A DNA stretch of 37,846 nucleotides. Origin: Neisseria shayeganii 871 (GTDB taxonomy: Bacteria > Pseudomonadota > Gammaproteobacteria > Burkholderiales > Neisseriaceae). A program made the position numbers and the translations under genes. The stretch spans positions 2,088,356-2,126,201 of the forward strand of contig NZ_JH164926.1 in the NCBI RefSeq assembly GCF_000226875.1, written 5' to 3'. Below the pieces are notes generated by a model. The model saw only the letters and a program-made list of their open reading frames with translations, was not told where the DNA came from and made no database searches. Positions 15,266 through 23,772 of this stretch are shown here, piece by piece; the first letter of the stretch is position 1, and each line of letters starts with the position of its first letter.

Positions 15266-16549
15266 ATGAGCCAGAACACCTTACTTCTCATCGCCATTTT
15301 GATTTTCGCGCCGATTTTCGGCGTCTTGCTGTACAACACCTATCAGGAAAAAAAATACCGCGATGCGGTGCGCGCCCAATTCGGCCATGCCGATAAAGAC
15401 GCCCTGCTCGAAAGCCGCACCCATTCCGTGCGCGACGGCCAAACCGCCGCCAACGCCCCTGTTGCAGAGGAAACGGATGCCGGCCAAACTGCCGAACCCG
15501 CCCTGCTGAAGCCTTCTTTCACCCGCCAAACCGCCCTATCCGAAGCAGACGCGGCCGAAGACCAAACCGTATTGCCGCCGCCCGCACCTGCGCAGGCCGA
15601 CACCCCCGCCGAGCCGGTGTTGCAAACCGCGCCGGCCGCCGCCCCGCCCGCTTTCTCTTTCAAAAAAGTGCCGGTGGCCCAACCGTCGCAAACCCAATCT
15701 GCCGCCAAACAAAAGCTGCTGCTCGACCTGCACGACCTGGCCAAACAGGAACTGCCGTGGTTTGACAGCCGCTTCGACTACCTGGCCTACATCGCCCTCA
15801 AAGAGCCGCAAGAGCTGCACGCCATGCCGCGCCTCTCCAGCAACCGCCGCTTCCGCATTGCCGGCTGCACCATGGACGACCGCTTCCAAATCGCCGAGCC
15901 CATTCCCAGCGTCTATTACCAAGGCTTCGTCATCGGCCTGCAGGCCATCAACCGCAACGGCCTGGCCAGCATTGCCGAATTGGAGCAGTTCGGCGAACAG
16001 GCCAACGCCTTTGCCGAAAAAATGGACGGCGGCCTGCTGCTCACCGACATCGACACCTTCCTCAGCGTCGCCCGCCCGCTGGACGATTTATGCGCCCGCG
16101 TTGACCAAACCATCGCCATCCACTTGGTGTCGCGCAACAACATCAGCGGCGTGGAGCTGCGCAACGCCGTAGAACGCCAAGGTTTCGAGCTCTCGCACGA
16201 CGGCATGTTCTACCTCAACAATCCCAAAGGCGAACCGCTGTTTGCCATCTCCACCCTCGACAACAGCGCCTTCACCTCCGCCCTGCTTTCTTCGCAAAAC
16301 TACCGCGGCTTCAGCATGCTGTTCGACGCCCCGCACATCCCCGACGGCGAGAAAAACTTCAACCGCTTCATGGACATCGCCGTCAAACTTTCCAGCATGC
16401 TCGGCCTGGACCTGGTGAACGACAAACTGGAAGAACTCTCCACCCAATGGCTGAAAGAAGTGCGCCGCTACGTGGTGGAGCGCCAAGACGAAATGAAACA
16501 GGTCGGCATCGAGCCCGGCGGCGAACTGGCCCAACGCCTGTTCTCTTAA
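15266..16549 (+). CDS. zipA: Cell division protein ZipA
   Basis: This 427-residue protein has an N-terminal membrane anchor (about residues 5-23, LLLIAILIFAPIFGVLLYN) followed by charged residues. A long low-complexity Ala/Pro/Gln linker (about 45-145) leads to a C-terminal FtsZ-binding domain (about 170-420) with FRIAGCTMDDRFQ and GEPLFAISTLDNSAF. ZipA tethers FtsZ to the inner membrane in the early division ring. The C-terminal domain is larger than in E. coli ZipA, in line with Neisseria homologues as I recall them. In Neisseria ligA often follows; here a perfect terminator ends the unit. Confidence 0.88.
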   Translation: MSQNTLLLIAILIFAPIFGVLLYNTYQEKKYRDAVRAQFGHADKDALLESRTHSVRDGQTAANAPVAEETDAGQTAEPALLKPSFTRQTALSEADAAEDQTVLPPPAPAQADTPAEPVLQTAPAAAPPAFSFKKVPVAQPSQTQSAAKQKLLLDLHDLAKQELPWFDSRFDYLAYIALKEPQELHAMPRLSSNRRFRIAGCTMDDRFQIAEPIPSVYYQGFVIGLQAINRNGLASIAELEQFGEQANAFAEKMDGGLLLTDIDTFLSVARPLDDLCARVDQTIAIHLVSRNNISGVELRNAVERQGFELSHDGMFYLNNPKGEPLFAISTLDNSAFTSALLSSQNYRGFSMLFDAPHIPDGEKNFNRFMDIAVKLSSMLGLDLVNDKLEELSTQWLKEVRRYVVERQDEMKQVGIEPGGELAQRLFS

Positions 16550-16570
16550 CCCCCCATCTTTCAAAAACAG

Positions 16571-16612
16571 TTAGAGGCTACCTGAAACCTTCAGGTAGCC
16601 TCTAATTTTATT
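16571..16612 (+). terminator. DUS-based terminator behind zipA
   Basis: TTAGAGGCTACCTGAA and TTCAGGTAGCCTCTAA form a 16-bp perfect stem with a 3-base loop, followed by TTTTATT. Two DUS form the core of a textbook terminator. Confidence 0.92.
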
Positions 16613-16639
16613 ATGGCCGGGTATCCAAACTGCCTGCCG

Positions 16640-16753
16640 TTAACACATGCAACGACAGGGTGGCATACCGCAGTCATCACAACGGCTGCGGTGATAGCCG
16701 CCGCAATATTCACAAGTGTAACCGGACATATTCAAAAGACGGTATTTCATCAT
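16640..16753 (-). CDS. Tiny Cys-rich protein (37 aa)
   Basis: On the minus strand an ATGATG start preceded by AAGGA (16759-16763, five bases upstream) opens a 37-residue frame ending TAA at 16640-16642. After MMKYRLLNMSGYT come seven cysteines in 24 residues, arranged CxxC, a short loop with one His, CxxC, then CxCxC at the very end. This looks like a small zinc- or metal-binding knuckle. I do not recognise a family. Support is the ribosome site, the start pair and the cysteine pattern; the small size makes chance possible. It is divergent from the XRE regulator across an AT-rich 133-base region, so the two may be a regulated pair. It converges on the zipA terminator. Confidence 0.62.
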   Translation of the reverse strand: MMKYRLLNMSGYTCEYCGGYHRSRCDDCGMPPCRCMC

Positions 16754-16786
16754 TACATTCCTTTCAAACAATGTTTACTAAAGAAG

Positions 16787-16826
16787 TTTAATACTAGCAT
16801 TAAATAATCAAAAAGAAAACTATAGT
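16787..16826. promoter_or_regulatory. Candidate operators in the divergent AT-rich region
   Basis: TTTAAT (16787-16792) and ATTAAA (16799-16804) are inverted with a 6-base spacer. ACTATAGT (16819-16826) is a perfect 8-base palindrome. Both lie between the Cys-rich mini-gene and the XRE gene, where an autoregulator would bind. This is inference. Confidence 0.35.
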
Positions 16827-16886
16827 ACTCTTTTTGAATTTCATAGAAGGTTGATAAAAATCAAGCCATACCTGGATACTGCCACT

Positions 16887-17159
16887 ATGGAAAAACAGGC
16901 AGAAATCCACCACTACCGGCTCTTATTCGCACGCAATATGCGCCAAATCAGACGGCTGAAAGACATTTCCCAAGAAGAGCTGGCGTTTCAGGCCGGGATC
17001 AGCCGAGCTTACTTAGGCGACATCGAGCGCGGCAACCGTTCGGTTTCAATTGACGTGATGGGCAGTATTGCCGATGCTTTACAAACCCCGCTCAACCAAC
17101 TACTGCAAACAGACTTAACCTTGCGCTTGGATACATCATCACAACCCAAAAAAGGTTAA
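16887..17159 (+). CDS. XRE-family transcriptional regulator
   Basis: This 90-residue protein is a single helix-turn-helix domain: NMRQIRRLKDISQEELAFQAGISRAYLGDIERGNRSVSI, then a helix with ADALQTPLNQLL. It resembles the controller proteins of restriction-modification systems and small phage-type repressors, but no restriction, methylase or phage gene is nearby, so it is an orphan. ATG 16887 is chosen; an in-frame TTG at 16851 directly abuts AGAAGG with no spacing, so the start is uncertain. The gene and its upstream region are visibly more AT-rich than their surroundings, which suggests transfer. It probably acts on the divergent promoter region and itself. Confidence 0.88.
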   Translation: MEKQAEIHHYRLLFARNMRQIRRLKDISQEELAFQAGISRAYLGDIERGNRSVSIDVMGSIADALQTPLNQLLQTDLTLRLDTSSQPKKG

Positions 17160-17185
17160 ATAAAATCAAAAATTAATCCGGTAAT

Positions 17186-17217
17186 AAGGCTACCTGAAAA
17201 CTTTCAGGTAGCCTTTC
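17186..17217 (+). terminator. DUS-based terminator behind the XRE gene
   Basis: AAGGCTACCTGAAA and TTTCAGGTAGCCTT form a 14-bp stem with a 2-base loop, followed by TCTTC. Confidence 0.8.
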
Positions 17218-17318
17218 TTCATGCTCGGCAACCTGATGCCAACACTTCCTAACAACCCGCCTGCTACAATAAGCCCGCCAATTGTTCTGCCAAGCCAGCC
17301 CCACCACACCCATCCAGA

Positions 17319-18068
17319 ATGATGAAGATTTTTCCCCTATGCCTGCTGCTGTTTGCCGCCCTGCCCCTGCAGGCGCAAACCGCGGCTTCCGACGTTCCGC
17401 CGCCGCCCGCGCCGGAGCCGGTTTACATTTGCCAAACAGACGACGGCCGCACCGTGCGCACCGCCGTGCCGCAAGGCCGCTGCCGTCCCTTCAGCCGCGA
17501 AGAAACCGTCCGCCTGGGCGTAGAGGAAACCGAAGCCTCCGAACCCGCGGCCGCGGCCAAGCCTGCCGGCCAAACCGACACGCCGCGCGCCTATATCTGC
17601 CAAACGCCCGACGGCAAAGCCGTATTTGTTTCGCAGCCGCAAGGCCGCTGCCAGCCCTCCCACATGGACGGCGCCCAAATCGACACCTCGCCCGTGGCCG
17701 CCGCCGACCAAGAATTGGCCAAAATCTGGCAGGCCGCCGAGGCCGAGGCCGAAGCCGGCGATGTACAGGTTTTGCCCAGCATGCAGGTGATTTTGCGCCA
17801 ACAGCAGGCCGCTGCCCAAACCACCGTCAGCACCAGCATCCGCCGCCCGCCGCCGCGCTATGTGCCCCCGCCCAAACCGCCCAGCCGCCGCGAGCTGGTG
17901 GAGCGCGACATCCGCCGCGAAGAACGCGCCCTCGCCCGCGAAGAGAGCGAGCTGGCCGCCGCCCGCCTGAGCCGCAATGCCGAACGCATCCGCCGTCTGA
18001 GTCAAACCGTGAACGAGCGGCGCAGCGGCTTGCGGGCCTTGCGCGAAGAATTGCGCCGCTATCCGTGA
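17319..18068 (+). CDS. Exported protein with two Cys-pair modules and a basic coiled coil
   Basis: This 249-residue protein starts with a signal peptide (MMKIFPLCLLLFAALPLQA). Two similar modules follow, YICQTDDGRTV..PQGRCRP (about 36-58) and YICQTPDGKAV..PQGRCQP (about 91-113). Each has a Cys pair about 18 residues apart and resembles DUF4124 domains. An acidic Ala-rich stretch comes next, then a Pro/Arg hinge (RRPPPRYVPPPKPP). A highly charged Arg/Glu helix (about 190-249) ends the protein. It is probably periplasmic. No function is known to me. A TACAAT at 17265-17270 may be its -10. The start could equally be the second ATG at 17322. Confidence 0.72.
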   Translation: MMKIFPLCLLLFAALPLQAQTAASDVPPPPAPEPVYICQTDDGRTVRTAVPQGRCRPFSREETVRLGVEETEASEPAAAAKPAGQTDTPRAYICQTPDGKAVFVSQPQGRCQPSHMDGAQIDTSPVAAADQELAKIWQAAEAEAEAGDVQVLPSMQVILRQQQAAAQTTVSTSIRRPPPRYVPPPKPPSRRELVERDIRREERALAREESELAAARLSRNAERIRRLSQTVNERRSGLRALREELRRYP

Positions 18069-18107
18069 AACAGGCAAAATCGGGCGGCCGCAATCGGCTG
18101 CCAGCCC

Positions 18108-18160
18108 TTTCAGGTAGCCCCCATCAGAACAGATTATTGTCCCAACAGGCTACCTGAAAC
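18108..18160. repeat. Imperfect DUS inverted pair
   Basis: TTTCAGGTAGCC (18108-18119, last DUS base changed) and an exact AGGCTACCTGAA (18147-18158) are inverted with a 27-base spacer between the two genes. Confidence 0.6.
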
Positions 18161-18206
18161 CCTCCCTCCCGCCGGCCACCGGCCCGCACACACCAAATAG
18201 ACAGCC

Positions 18207-19145
18207 ATGACGAACCCATCCCCCACTCTTGTGTTAATCGGCGGCAGCGGCTTAATCGGCCGCCACTTGGCCGCCTTCTTCCGCCAAGACGGTTGGCGCG
18301 TGCTCATCGTCAGCCGTGATCCCAACCGCGCACGCGAAGATTTGGGCGGCCAATACGAATACGTCGCCTCCCTCAACCATCTGTATGCCGACATGCCCAT
18401 CGACCTGGTGGTCAATCTGGCCGGCGCCTCCATCGGCGAAGGCAAATGGACGCCGCAACGCAAGCAAGCCTTGCTGGACAGCCGCCTGCAACCCACCCGT
18501 GCACTGGGCGAATGGCTGCAACAGCGTACGCCCGACAAGCGCCCCAAACTGGTGGTGCAGGCTTCGGCCGTCGGCTACTACGGCAACGGCCGTGCCGACG
18601 GTTGGCCGCACTGCACCGAAAGTGCGCCGCCGCAGACGGTTTTCCCTTCCCAGCTGTGCCAACAATGGGAAGCCGCGGCCAAGGAAGCGGCGCAGGCGGC
18701 CGGCGTGCCGCTGGTCATCTGCCGCTTCGGCGTGGTATTGGCCCGCGACGGCGGCATCCTGCCCCAGCTGTTAAAACCCGTGGCTTGGTGCGTCGGCAAC
18801 ATCGGCAGCGGCGAACAGCCGCTGGCTTGGATCCACATTGACGATGTGGCGCACGGCATCCGCTTTCTCTACCGCCTGCCGCCGGAGCGCCGCCGGGCGG
18901 TGTACAACTTCACCGCGCCGCAGCTCAGCACCCAGGCCGATTTCGCCCGTGCCGCCGCCAGCGCCCTGCGGCGGCCGCTGCTGCTCGGCATCCCCGCCGC
19001 CCTGATGCGCGGCATCATGGGCGAACAGGCCGATTTGGTGCTGGAAGGCCAGTTTGTCGTCCCCCAAGCTTTGCTGGCCGACGGCTACCGCTTCCGTTTT
19101 CCTGAGCTGCCGCAGGCTTTGGCCGATTTGCTGAACGTTCAATAA
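18207..19145 (+). CDS. TIGR01777 family NAD-dependent epimerase (YfcH-like)
   Basis: This 312-residue protein of the atypical short-chain dehydrogenase type has the nucleotide-binding motif LIGGSGLIGRHLA at the N-terminus, VVNLAGASIGEGKWTPQRKQALLDSR in the middle, and SAVGYYGNGRADG. QPLAWIHIDDVAHGIRFL and a C-terminal DUF1731-like segment (RRPLLLGIPAALMRGIMGEQADLVLEGQFVVPQAL) are typical of the TIGR01777/YfcH group. Its substrate is unknown; it is presumed cytoplasmic. The ribosome site is poor. It appears to be a single-gene unit. Confidence 0.9.
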   Translation: MTNPSPTLVLIGGSGLIGRHLAAFFRQDGWRVLIVSRDPNRAREDLGGQYEYVASLNHLYADMPIDLVVNLAGASIGEGKWTPQRKQALLDSRLQPTRALGEWLQQRTPDKRPKLVVQASAVGYYGNGRADGWPHCTESAPPQTVFPSQLCQQWEAAAKEAAQAAGVPLVICRFGVVLARDGGILPQLLKPVAWCVGNIGSGEQPLAWIHIDDVAHGIRFLYRLPPERRRAVYNFTAPQLSTQADFARAAASALRRPLLLGIPAALMRGIMGEQADLVLEGQFVVPQALLADGYRFRFPELPQALADLLNVQ

Positions 19146-19334
19146 AAAACGAACCGCCTGCCCCGCCGCCGCGCCACCCAAGCAAGCGGAGAACGCAGTG
19201 AACGGCGTCCAACTGTGCCTTCCTGCTCCGTTCTGCCGCCAAATTCCGCCTGTGCCGCCAGGCGGAAAATGCGGCCGCAACGGGGTTTAGAGTGCTTATT
19301 CTTTTAAAATTCAATAGAAACATTAAGTTATGGA

Positions 19335-19364
19335 TTGACGACTCTAGGATTTGCAGCGTATGGT
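19335..19364 (+). promoter_or_regulatory. Candidate promoter upstream of fadE
   Basis: TTGACG (19335-19340) and TATGGT (19359-19364) are separated by 18 bp. The DUS hairpin at 19373-19417 would then lie in the fadE leader. Nothing else is clear in the 317-base gap 19146-19462, apart from AT-rich sequence near 19290-19330. Confidence 0.4.
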
Positions 19365-19372
19365 TGCCTATC

Positions 19373-19417
19373 TTTCAGGTAGCCTGCCGCCTATCCGCAG
19401 CAACAGGCTACCTGAAA
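19373..19417. repeat. DUS inverted pair in the fadE leader
   Basis: TTTCAGGTAGCCTG (19373-19386) and CAGGCTACCTGAAA (19404-19417) form a 14-bp stem with a 17-base loop, 45 bases before the fadE ATG. Confidence 0.75.
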
Positions 19418-19462
19418 AACCGAAACACAAACGTGTTGCCATACAAATAAGGAGAAAATCAA

Positions 19463-21895
19463 ATGACAGGCTTGATACTGTTGCTGGTATTGCTGGGTAT
19501 TGCCGCCTATTTCCGCGCCAACGGCTGGGTGCTGACCGCCGCCGCCGTGGTGGGTGCGCTGTTGGGCGGCGCTTGGTGGCTGGCGCTTTTGGCCTTGGTG
19601 CTGGGCGTGTTGTTCTGCCTCACCGGCGTGCGCCGCGTGCTGTTTACCGACCGCGTGTTCGGCACTTTCAAAAAAGTCACCCCGCCGATGTCGGAAACCG
19701 AAGAAGCGGCCATCAACGCCGGCACCGTGTGGTGGGACGGCGAGCTGTTTTCCGGTAAGCCCGACTTCAACAAACTGCTGAACTACCCCGATCCCAAACT
19801 GAGCCCGGAAGAGCAGGCGTTTATCGACGGCCCCACCGAGGAGCTGTGCCGCATGCTCGACGACTGGGACATCACCCACAACCGCAAAGACCTGCCGCCC
19901 GAAGTGTGGCAGTTCATCAAAGACCAGGGTTTCCTGGGCATGATTGTGAAAAAGCAGTACGGCGGTTTGGAATTCTCCAACTACGCCCACGCCAAGGTGG
20001 TGATGAAAATCGGCACCCGTTCCGGCAGCGCCGCCGTGAGCGTGATGGTGCCCAACTCTCTGGGCCCGGGCGAGCTGTTGCAGCACTACGGCACCGAAGA
20101 ACAGAAAAACTTCTATCTGCCGCGTCTGGCCAAAGGCATTGATATTCCCTGCTTCGCGCTCACCAGCCCGCATGCCGGCTCGGATGCCGGCGGCATCCCC
20201 GACTTCGGCGTGGTCTGCCGCGGCGATTATGTCGATCCGCACACCGGCGAAGAACACAAAGACGTGCTCGGCATCCGCGTGTCTTGGGAAAAACGCTGGA
20301 TCACGCTGGCGCCGGTGGCCACCGTACTCGGCCTGGCCTTCAAAATGTATGACCCCGACGGCCTGTTGGGCGGCAAAAAAGACATCGGCATCACCTGCGC
20401 GCTGGTGCCCACCAACTTTGCCGGCGTTGAAATCGGCCGCCGCCACTTCCCCTCCGGCTCCGTATTCATGAACGGCCCGACCTGGGGGCGCGACGTGTTC
20501 ATTCCGCTGGACTACATCATCGGCGGTTTGGAATACGCCGGCAAAGGCTGGCAGATGCTGGTGGAATGCCTCACCGTGGGCCGCTGCATCTCCCTGCCCG
20601 CCAACTCGGTGGCCGCCGGCAAAGTGGCCAGCTACACCACCGGCCTGTATGCCCGCATCCGCGACCAATTCGGCCTGCCCATCGGCAAATTCGAAGGCGT
20701 GGACGAAGCCTTGGCCCGCATCGGCGCCCACACCTACCAGATGGAAGCCAGCCAGGATTTGGCGCTTACCGGCGTGGACATGGGCGAAACCCCGAGTGTG
20801 ATTTCCGCCCTGCTCAAATACCACAACACCGAGCGCTACCGCAAAGCCATCAACGACGCCATGGACATCCACGGCGGCAAGGCGGTGGTGCAAGGCCCGC
20901 GCAACTATCTGGCCAACGCCTACCAAGCCATTCCGGTGGCGATTACCGTGGAAGGCGCCAACATCCTGACCCGCAGCATGATGATCTTCGGCCAAGGCGC
21001 CATCCGCTGCCATCCTTATGTATTGAAAGAGATGAAAGCGGCCTATGCCAACGATGCCGCCGCCTTCGACCAGGCTTTCAGCGCCCACGGCCACTTTATC
21101 CTCACCAATGTGTTCCGCAGCTTCTGGCTGGGCCTCACCAACGGCCGTTTTTCAGGTAGCCCCAAAGGCGGCGTGACCGCCCCCTACTACCGCCAGATGA
21201 ACCGCGTGGCCGCCAACTTCGCCCTCTTGGCCGACATGAGCATGTTCAGCCTGGGCGGCAGCCTCAAGTTCAAAGAGAAAATCTCCGCACGTTTGGGCGA
21301 TATTCTCTCCAACTTGTATATCTGCAGCGCGGTGCTGAAACGCTTTGAAAAAGAAGGCTGCCAAAAAGCCGACGAACCGCTGATGCAGTATGCCGCCCAG
21401 CAGGCGCTGTATGACGCGCAAACCGCCATCGACGGCGTGCTGAAAAACCTGCCCGCCCGCCCCTTGGCCTGGCTGCTGCGCGTGCTGATTCTGCCCACCG
21501 GCCGCGTGATTGCCCCGCCCAACGACAAACTGGGCAGCAAAGTGGCCGCAGTGATGATGCGCGGCGACGACACCCTGATGCGTTTGGCCCACGGCATGTA
21601 CATCCCGCAGGACGAAAGCGAAGCCATCGGCGTGCTCAAACCGGCCCATGCGGCGGTGATCGCCAGCGAAGAGCTGGAGAAAAAACTGCGCAATCTGGCG
21701 CGCAAAGGCGAGTTCGCCGCCGTATCGCCCGCCACCCAGCTGCAAGAAGCCTTGGACAAAGGCCTGATTACCCAAGCCGAGTTCGAGCAAGTCACCCGCG
21801 CCCGCAAGCTCAAACGCGATGTGATCATGGTGGACGATTTCGACATGCAGCTGGATCAGCATGACGAAAACCTGCTCCAACGCCACGTTTTCTAA
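19463..21895 (+). CDS. fadE: Acyl-CoA dehydrogenase FadE
   Basis: This 810-residue protein matches the large FadE type (E. coli FadE is 814). It has an N-terminal hydrophobic region (about 1-55, two membrane segments), then the acyl-CoA dehydrogenase core with FALTSPHAGSDAGGIPD, GPTWGRDVFIPLDYIIGG and the MDIHGGKAVVQGPRNYLANAYQAIPVAITVEGAN segment, and a long C-terminal extension. It introduces the first double bond in beta-oxidation of fatty acyl-CoA, passing electrons to a flavoprotein not encoded here. AAGGAGA lies before the ATG. fadL, a hydratase/dehydrogenase and a thiolase follow on the same strand. A near-DUS (TTCAGGTAGCCC, 21152) is embedded. Confidence 0.95.
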   Translation: MTGLILLLVLLGIAAYFRANGWVLTAAAVVGALLGGAWWLALLALVLGVLFCLTGVRRVLFTDRVFGTFKKVTPPMSETEEAAINAGTVWWDGELFSGKPDFNKLLNYPDPKLSPEEQAFIDGPTEELCRMLDDWDITHNRKDLPPEVWQFIKDQGFLGMIVKKQYGGLEFSNYAHAKVVMKIGTRSGSAAVSVMVPNSLGPGELLQHYGTEEQKNFYLPRLAKGIDIPCFALTSPHAGSDAGGIPDFGVVCRGDYVDPHTGEEHKDVLGIRVSWEKRWITLAPVATVLGLAFKMYDPDGLLGGKKDIGITCALVPTNFAGVEIGRRHFPSGSVFMNGPTWGRDVFIPLDYIIGGLEYAGKGWQMLVECLTVGRCISLPANSVAAGKVASYTTGLYARIRDQFGLPIGKFEGVDEALARIGAHTYQMEASQDLALTGVDMGETPSVISALLKYHNTERYRKAINDAMDIHGGKAVVQGPRNYLANAYQAIPVAITVEGANILTRSMMIFGQGAIRCHPYVLKEMKAAYANDAAAFDQAFSAHGHFILTNVFRSFWLGLTNGRFSGSPKGGVTAPYYRQMNRVAANFALLADMSMFSLGGSLKFKEKISARLGDILSNLYICSAVLKRFEKEGCQKADEPLMQYAAQQALYDAQTAIDGVLKNLPARPLAWLLRVLILPTGRVIAPPNDKLGSKVAAVMMRGDDTLMRLAHGMYIPQDESEAIGVLKPAHAAVIASEELEKKLRNLARKGEFAAVSPATQLQEALDKGLITQAEFEQVTRARKLKRDVIMVDDFDMQLDQHDENLLQRHVF

Positions 21896-21978
21896 ACCCG
21901 AAGCACCGGATTTCCTTGCCCAAACAGCAGGGGAATCCGGACACGGCGGCCACGCTGCCGACCTGATGGCATTTTGCT

Positions 21979-22031
21979 TTCAGGTAGCCTTTTTTCCCCA
22001 CGGCTTGATTTGTGAAGAAAGGCTACCTGAA
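21979..22031. repeat. DUS inverted pair between fadE and fadL
   Basis: TTCAGGTAGCCT (21979-21990) and AGGCTACCTGAA (22020-22031) are inverted with a 29-base spacer. Confidence 0.7.
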
Positions 22032-22051
22032 TGTAAAGAAATTATAAAGAA

Positions 22052-22095
22052 GCTCTAAATAGAGCCGCTACAAGGACCGGGGTTTGGTATAGAAT
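22052..22095 (+). promoter_or_regulatory. fadL promoter region with palindrome
   Basis: GCTCTAAATAGAGC (22052-22065) is a perfect inverted repeat with a 2-base centre. TAGAAT (22090-22095, within TATAGAAT) is a likely -10. A weak -35, CTACAA, lies at 22068-22073. The palindrome could be an operator just upstream of the -35. Confidence 0.4.
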
Positions 22096-22182
22096 GCCCA
22101 CTCGTTTTATACCGCTTCAAGCCCCGATAACTCGGGCATTCCGGCAGTAGCCCTGCCTTGTCCCACTTCACAGGAGAAACCC

Positions 22183-23619
22183 ATGAACCACTCAGTTTTG
22201 TTAAAAAGCAGCGTACTGCTGATTGCCGCCGCCTTCAGCCTGCCCGCCTTGGCCTCCGGCTACCATTTCGGCACCCAATCGGTGAGCAGCCAGTCCACCG
22301 CCAACTCTTCGGCGGCCGAGGCAGCCGATCCCTCCACCCTGTTCTACAACCCCGCCGGCCTGACGCATCTGGAAGGCACCCAAGCCACCGTGAATGTGAA
22401 CTTGGTGATGCCCAGCGTGAAATATTCCGATGCCAAAGCCTATTACCCCGGCCGCCCCGGCAGCCAAGAAGAGGTGAAAGGCCAAACCTCCGGCAGCATC
22501 GAGCCCAGCGATGTGGTGGTGGCGCCGCATATCTATGCCTCGCACAAACTCAACGACCGCGTGGCACTGGGCATGGGCGTGTACGTACCCTTCGGCTCCG
22601 GCACCGAATACCAACGCGATTCCGTCTTGCGCTATAACCTCAACGAGCTGGGCCTGAAAACCATGGCCCTGCAGCCCACCGTGGCCTTTAAAATCAACGA
22701 CAACCATTCCGTTGCCGTCGGCTTGGTGGCCCAACGCACCGAAGCGGAGCTGCGTCAGTATGCCAACTTCGGCTCGGCTCTAGCTGCCTTTGTCCCCGGG
22801 CAAGGCAACGGCACGGCCGACGGTTACGCCCAAGTGAAAGGCGACGATTGGGGCTTCGGCTACAACCTGGCCTGGCTGTGGAACATCAACGATGCCGCCC
22901 GCCTCGGCGTCAACTACCGCTCCCACGTCCGCCACACCCTGCAAGGCGATGCCGAGTGGAAACTGGAAAGTCCGGTTTTCCAAAATGCCTTGGCAGCAGG
23001 CGCCATCCGCCGCGCGGGCTATGTGGAGCGTGAAGATGCCAGCGTCAAAATCACCACCCCCGAATCGCTGTCCGTACACGGCATGTACAAGCTCAACCCG
23101 CGCTGGAGCTTGTTCGGCGACCTGACTTGGACCCGTCACTCCCGCTTCAACCGCGTCGAACTGAATTTTGCCAACAGTAAAGATGTTCCCGATCCGACTC
23201 AGCCTCCTGGTACCCTCACCAAGAGCAACCAAACCATTCTCACCCCCGAATGGCGCGACACTTGGAAAGTGGGCCTCGGTGCCGCCTACCAAGTGAGCGA
23301 TCCGCTGCAACTGCGTTTCGGCTGGGCGTATGACCAATCACCGGTGAAAAGCGCCGATCTGCGCATGAGCACCCTGCCCGATGCCAACCGTATGTGGTTC
23401 TCCGTGGGCGCCAAATACGACATCAACCCCAACCACACCTTGAATGCCGCCTACAGCTACCTGCACATTCAAAAATCCAGCGCCAACGTGAACGGCTGGT
23501 GCGGCGGCACCGCTGCCGGCGCCGGCTCGCAAGCTTGTGTGTCCAGCCGCACCAATGGCTCGGCCAACTTCAAGAGCCACGCCCACATTCTGGGTTTGCA
23601 GTACACCTATAAGTTTTAA
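22183..23619 (+). CDS. fadL: Outer membrane long-chain fatty acid transporter FadL
   Basis: This 478-residue protein has a signal peptide (about 1-25, ending LPALASG) and then SVSSQSTANSSAAEAADPSTLFYNPAGLTHLEGTQ, the FadL/OmpP1 hatch signature with its NPAG motif. The rest alternates as outer-membrane beta strands and ends in an aromatic residue (QYTYKF), as outer-membrane barrels do. FadL takes up long-chain fatty acids by lateral diffusion. Its place between fadE and the fadN-type gene supports this role over the related toluene transporters. AGGAG precedes the ATG by eight bases. A T-tailed hairpin ends the gene. Confidence 0.94.
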   Translation: MNHSVLLKSSVLLIAAAFSLPALASGYHFGTQSVSSQSTANSSAAEAADPSTLFYNPAGLTHLEGTQATVNVNLVMPSVKYSDAKAYYPGRPGSQEEVKGQTSGSIEPSDVVVAPHIYASHKLNDRVALGMGVYVPFGSGTEYQRDSVLRYNLNELGLKTMALQPTVAFKINDNHSVAVGLVAQRTEAELRQYANFGSALAAFVPGQGNGTADGYAQVKGDDWGFGYNLAWLWNINDAARLGVNYRSHVRHTLQGDAEWKLESPVFQNALAAGAIRRAGYVEREDASVKITTPESLSVHGMYKLNPRWSLFGDLTWTRHSRFNRVELNFANSKDVPDPTQPPGTLTKSNQTILTPEWRDTWKVGLGAAYQVSDPLQLRFGWAYDQSPVKSADLRMSTLPDANRMWFSVGAKYDINPNHTLNAAYSYLHIQKSSANVNGWCGGTAAGAGSQACVSSRTNGSANFKSHAHILGLQYTYKF

Positions 23620-23643
23620 GCTTTAAGTACCCGCATCAGGCTG

Positions 23644-23687
23644 CAGGCTGCCTGAAAGTACCATGCCTTTCAGGTAGCCTGTTTTTA
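23644..23687 (+). terminator. Mixed-dialect DUS terminator behind fadL
   Basis: CAGGCTGCCTGAAAG (23644-23658) pairs with CTTTCAGGTAGCCTG (23667-23681) except for one G-T wobble, and is followed by TTTTT. The left word is the Simonsiella-type DUS variant AGGCTGCCTGAA. Confidence 0.85.
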
Positions 23688-23772
23688 TCGCCGCAGCCGG
23701 CTGACGCAAGCAGCACCGCCGTGTGTTTGCGCCAGCCTGTTGAAATCGATCAACCTCGCATAGGAGAACACC

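Noticed and set aside
16613..16807. 64-codon plus-strand frame after zipA.
   Set aside because: It starts at the T-tail of the zipA terminator with no ribosome site. The minus-strand Cys-rich frame explains the sequence better.
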